From Actinomycetes bacterium (GTDB lineage: Bacteria; Actinomycetota; Actinomycetes; Propionibacteriales; Nocardioidaceae): a DNA stretch of 6,595 nucleotides. Every line of letters begins with the position of its first letter. Positions within the stretch are counted from its first letter, which is position 1. The notes beneath the pieces are model-generated. The model was not told the DNA's origin, ran no database searches, and saw only the letters and a program-made list of their open reading frames with translations. Location: assembly GCA_023252095.1 (NCBI GenBank), contig JAHEXN010000112.1, positions 1-6,595 on the forward strand. The letters are read 5' to 3'. Below are positions 5,656 through 6,595 of this stretch, in pieces. The position numbers and the translations under genes were made by a program.

Positions 5656-6240
5656 TCAGCGTGACGGCGGCACGACACCCACGAGGCGCAGGCCCGCCTC
5701 GCTCACCCCGGCGGCCACCTGCTCGGCGGTCCACTCACCGTCGTCGCTGAACCAGCGAGCGATGTCGATGCACAGCGAGATCAGCGTGACGACCGCGAGC
5801 CCGGCGTCGCTCACGGTGAACACGCCAGCCGCCTGACCGCGCTCCACGAGGCCGCGCACGAGGAGCCGTAGGTCCCGCCGCAGGGCCGTGACGTCGGCGA
5901 GGTGCTCGGGGCTCAGGGCCTGGAGCTCGTAGTTCACGATGCGCGCCGTGGTGTGGTGCACCGCCTCCCACCGGGCGAACTCGAACATCAACGCCCGCAG
6001 CTGCTCGACCGGGTCGTCGGGCGCCTGGTCGAGTGTCGACCTGAGCAGGTCCAGCGTCGCCTCGTGTCCGTGCCGCGAGATCTGGAAGAGCAGCTCCTCC
6101 TTTGACCGGTGATGCACGTACACCGCACCCGGCGTGACCCCGGCACCCGTGGCGATGTCGCGCGTCGTGGTGCCGTGGAAGCCCTTGGCGGCGAAGGCGG
6201 CAGTGGCGGCCTCGAGGAGGCGTCGGCCGGTCTCGCTCAT
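5656..6240 (-). CDS. TetR/AcrR-family transcriptional regulator
   Basis: Repressor-type protein of 194 residues. The N-terminal HTH (about 1-50) reads LLEAATAAFAAKGFHGTTTRDIA, then AGVTPGAVYVHHRSKEELLF, the standard TetR three-helix signature (T-RDIA, G-YVHH-SKEELL). The C-terminal ligand domain has HTTARIVNYELQALSPEH (95-112) and LISLCIDIARWFSDDGEW (152-169), a pattern common in actinobacterial TetR proteins adjacent to acyl-CoA dehydrogenase genes and reminiscent of KstR2-like regulators. An acyl-CoA or related thioester is therefore a reasonable effector guess, not shown here. The ATG at 6240 is preceded by GAGGAGG (6250-6244) at a tight 3-nt spacing. It lies upstream of the truncated dehydrogenase on the same strand and most likely binds the palindrome at 5591-5608. 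No copy of that palindrome lies before its own start, so autoregulation is not evident. Confidence 0.93.
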   Translation of the reverse strand: MSETGRRLLEAATAAFAAKGFHGTTTRDIATGAGVTPGAVYVHHRSKEELLFQISRHGHEATLDLLRSTLDQAPDDPVEQLRALMFEFARWEAVHHTTARIVNYELQALSPEHLADVTALRRDLRLLVRGLVERGQAAGVFTVSDAGLAVVTLISLCIDIARWFSDDGEWTAEQVAAGVSEAGLRLVGVVPPSR

Positions 6241-6279
6241 GGTCCTCCTCGCCTCGCCGGGACCGACGAGGATCGGCTC

Positions 6280-6285
6280 ATCCTA
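6280..6285 (-). promoter_or_regulatory. Candidate -10 element for the tetR gene
   Basis: On the minus strand TAGGAT fits the actinobacterial TANNNT -10 pattern and lies in the 56-nt gap after the permease gene, giving a leader of about 30 nt before the ATG at 6240. It lies within the local palindrome TCCTAGGA (6281-6288 on the plus strand). No convincing -35 is visible at the usual distance, so this is weak. Confidence 0.25.
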
Positions 6286-6296
6286 GGACGCGATCG

Positions 6297-6595
6297 TCAG
6301 CCGCGGAGGAAGGCCGTGAGCGCGACGACGCCCACGAGCACGATGAACCCGCGCAGGGCCACGTCGGGCAGACGACGTCCGTACGCCGCACCGATCTGCG
6401 CGCCCACGACCGCGCCGACCGCGATCAGCAGCACGACGAGCCAGTCGACGTCGGCCACGACGATGAAGACGAGGCCCGAGACCCCGTTGGCCACGGCGGC
6501 CAGCACGTTCTTCATGCCGTTGAGCCGTTGCAGGTCGTCGTCGATCCCGATGCCCATGACCGCGAGCAGGATGATGCCCTGCGCCGCGCCGAAGT
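6297..6595 (-). CDS. TauE/SafE (TSUP) family membrane permease, C-terminal fragment
   Basis: Only the last 98 or so residues are in the window; the gene continues past the right edge. The frame opens with FGAAQGIILLAVMGIG, matching the second-half repeat start of TSUP sulfite/organosulfur exporters (a Y-F-G-A-G-Q-G type motif), followed by LQRLNGMKNVLAAVANG, also typical. Hydrophobic stretches then follow (GVSGLVFIVVADVDW, LVVLLIAVGAVVGAQIGA), and after the cytoplasmic GRRLPDVALR loop a last helix GFIVLVGVVALTAFLRG ends the protein. These are about three to four membrane segments of the usual eight. The methionine at 6557 is internal and is not the start. The transported anion or organosulfur compound cannot be told. 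The gene precedes tetR on the same strand with a 56-nt gap, so read-through is possible, but a functional link is not evident. Confidence 0.9.
   Translation of the reverse strand, partial: FGAAQGIILLAVMGIGIDDDLQRLNGMKNVLAAVANGVSGLVFIVVADVDWLVVLLIAVGAVVGAQIGAAYGRRLPDVALRGFIVLVGVVALTAFLRG

Overview
The window is very GC-rich, densely packed DNA with GTG and ATG starts, 4-8 bp gene overlaps and long shadow frames opposite the real genes. The gene families point to an actinobacterium, perhaps of the Nocardioides/Aeromicrobium kind; the genus is a guess. No RNA gene, mobile element or CRISPR array was seen, and there is no gene-free stretch above 300 bases.

Left part (1-1780): a short-chain dehydrogenase gene runs off the left edge on the minus strand. 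Diverging from it is a regulator of the HTH + MmyB/MltR ligand-binding type. The 139-bp gap between them holds a long interrupted inverted repeat (866-900), a good candidate operator for mutual control of both genes.

Centre (1875-4794): four plus-strand genes overlap by 8, 4 and 8 bp and look like one translation-coupled operon. They encode an atypical, short acyl-CoA dehydrogenase-like protein, a PIG-L/LmbE zinc deacetylase with all its motifs, a NodS-like SAM methyltransferase and a membrane-free GT2 glycosyltransferase. The set suggests a pathway that transfers a sugar, deacetylates an N-acetylated sugar, methylates and perhaps oxidises or desaturates. The product is unknown. The logic resembles Nod-factor assembly (NodC/NodB/NodS) with unrelated or rearranged parts, and this is the most interesting system here.

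Right part (4805-6595, all minus strand): a truncated and internally eroded acyl-CoA dehydrogenase converges on the operon with a 10-bp gap. Upstream of it lie a perfect 18-bp palindrome (5591-5608) and a TetR-family regulator that probably binds it. The right edge cuts a TauE/SafE (TSUP) membrane permease. The dehydrogenase has lost its flavin-binding core motif and its whole C-terminal domain, yet keeps a clean ribosome binding site and the operator.
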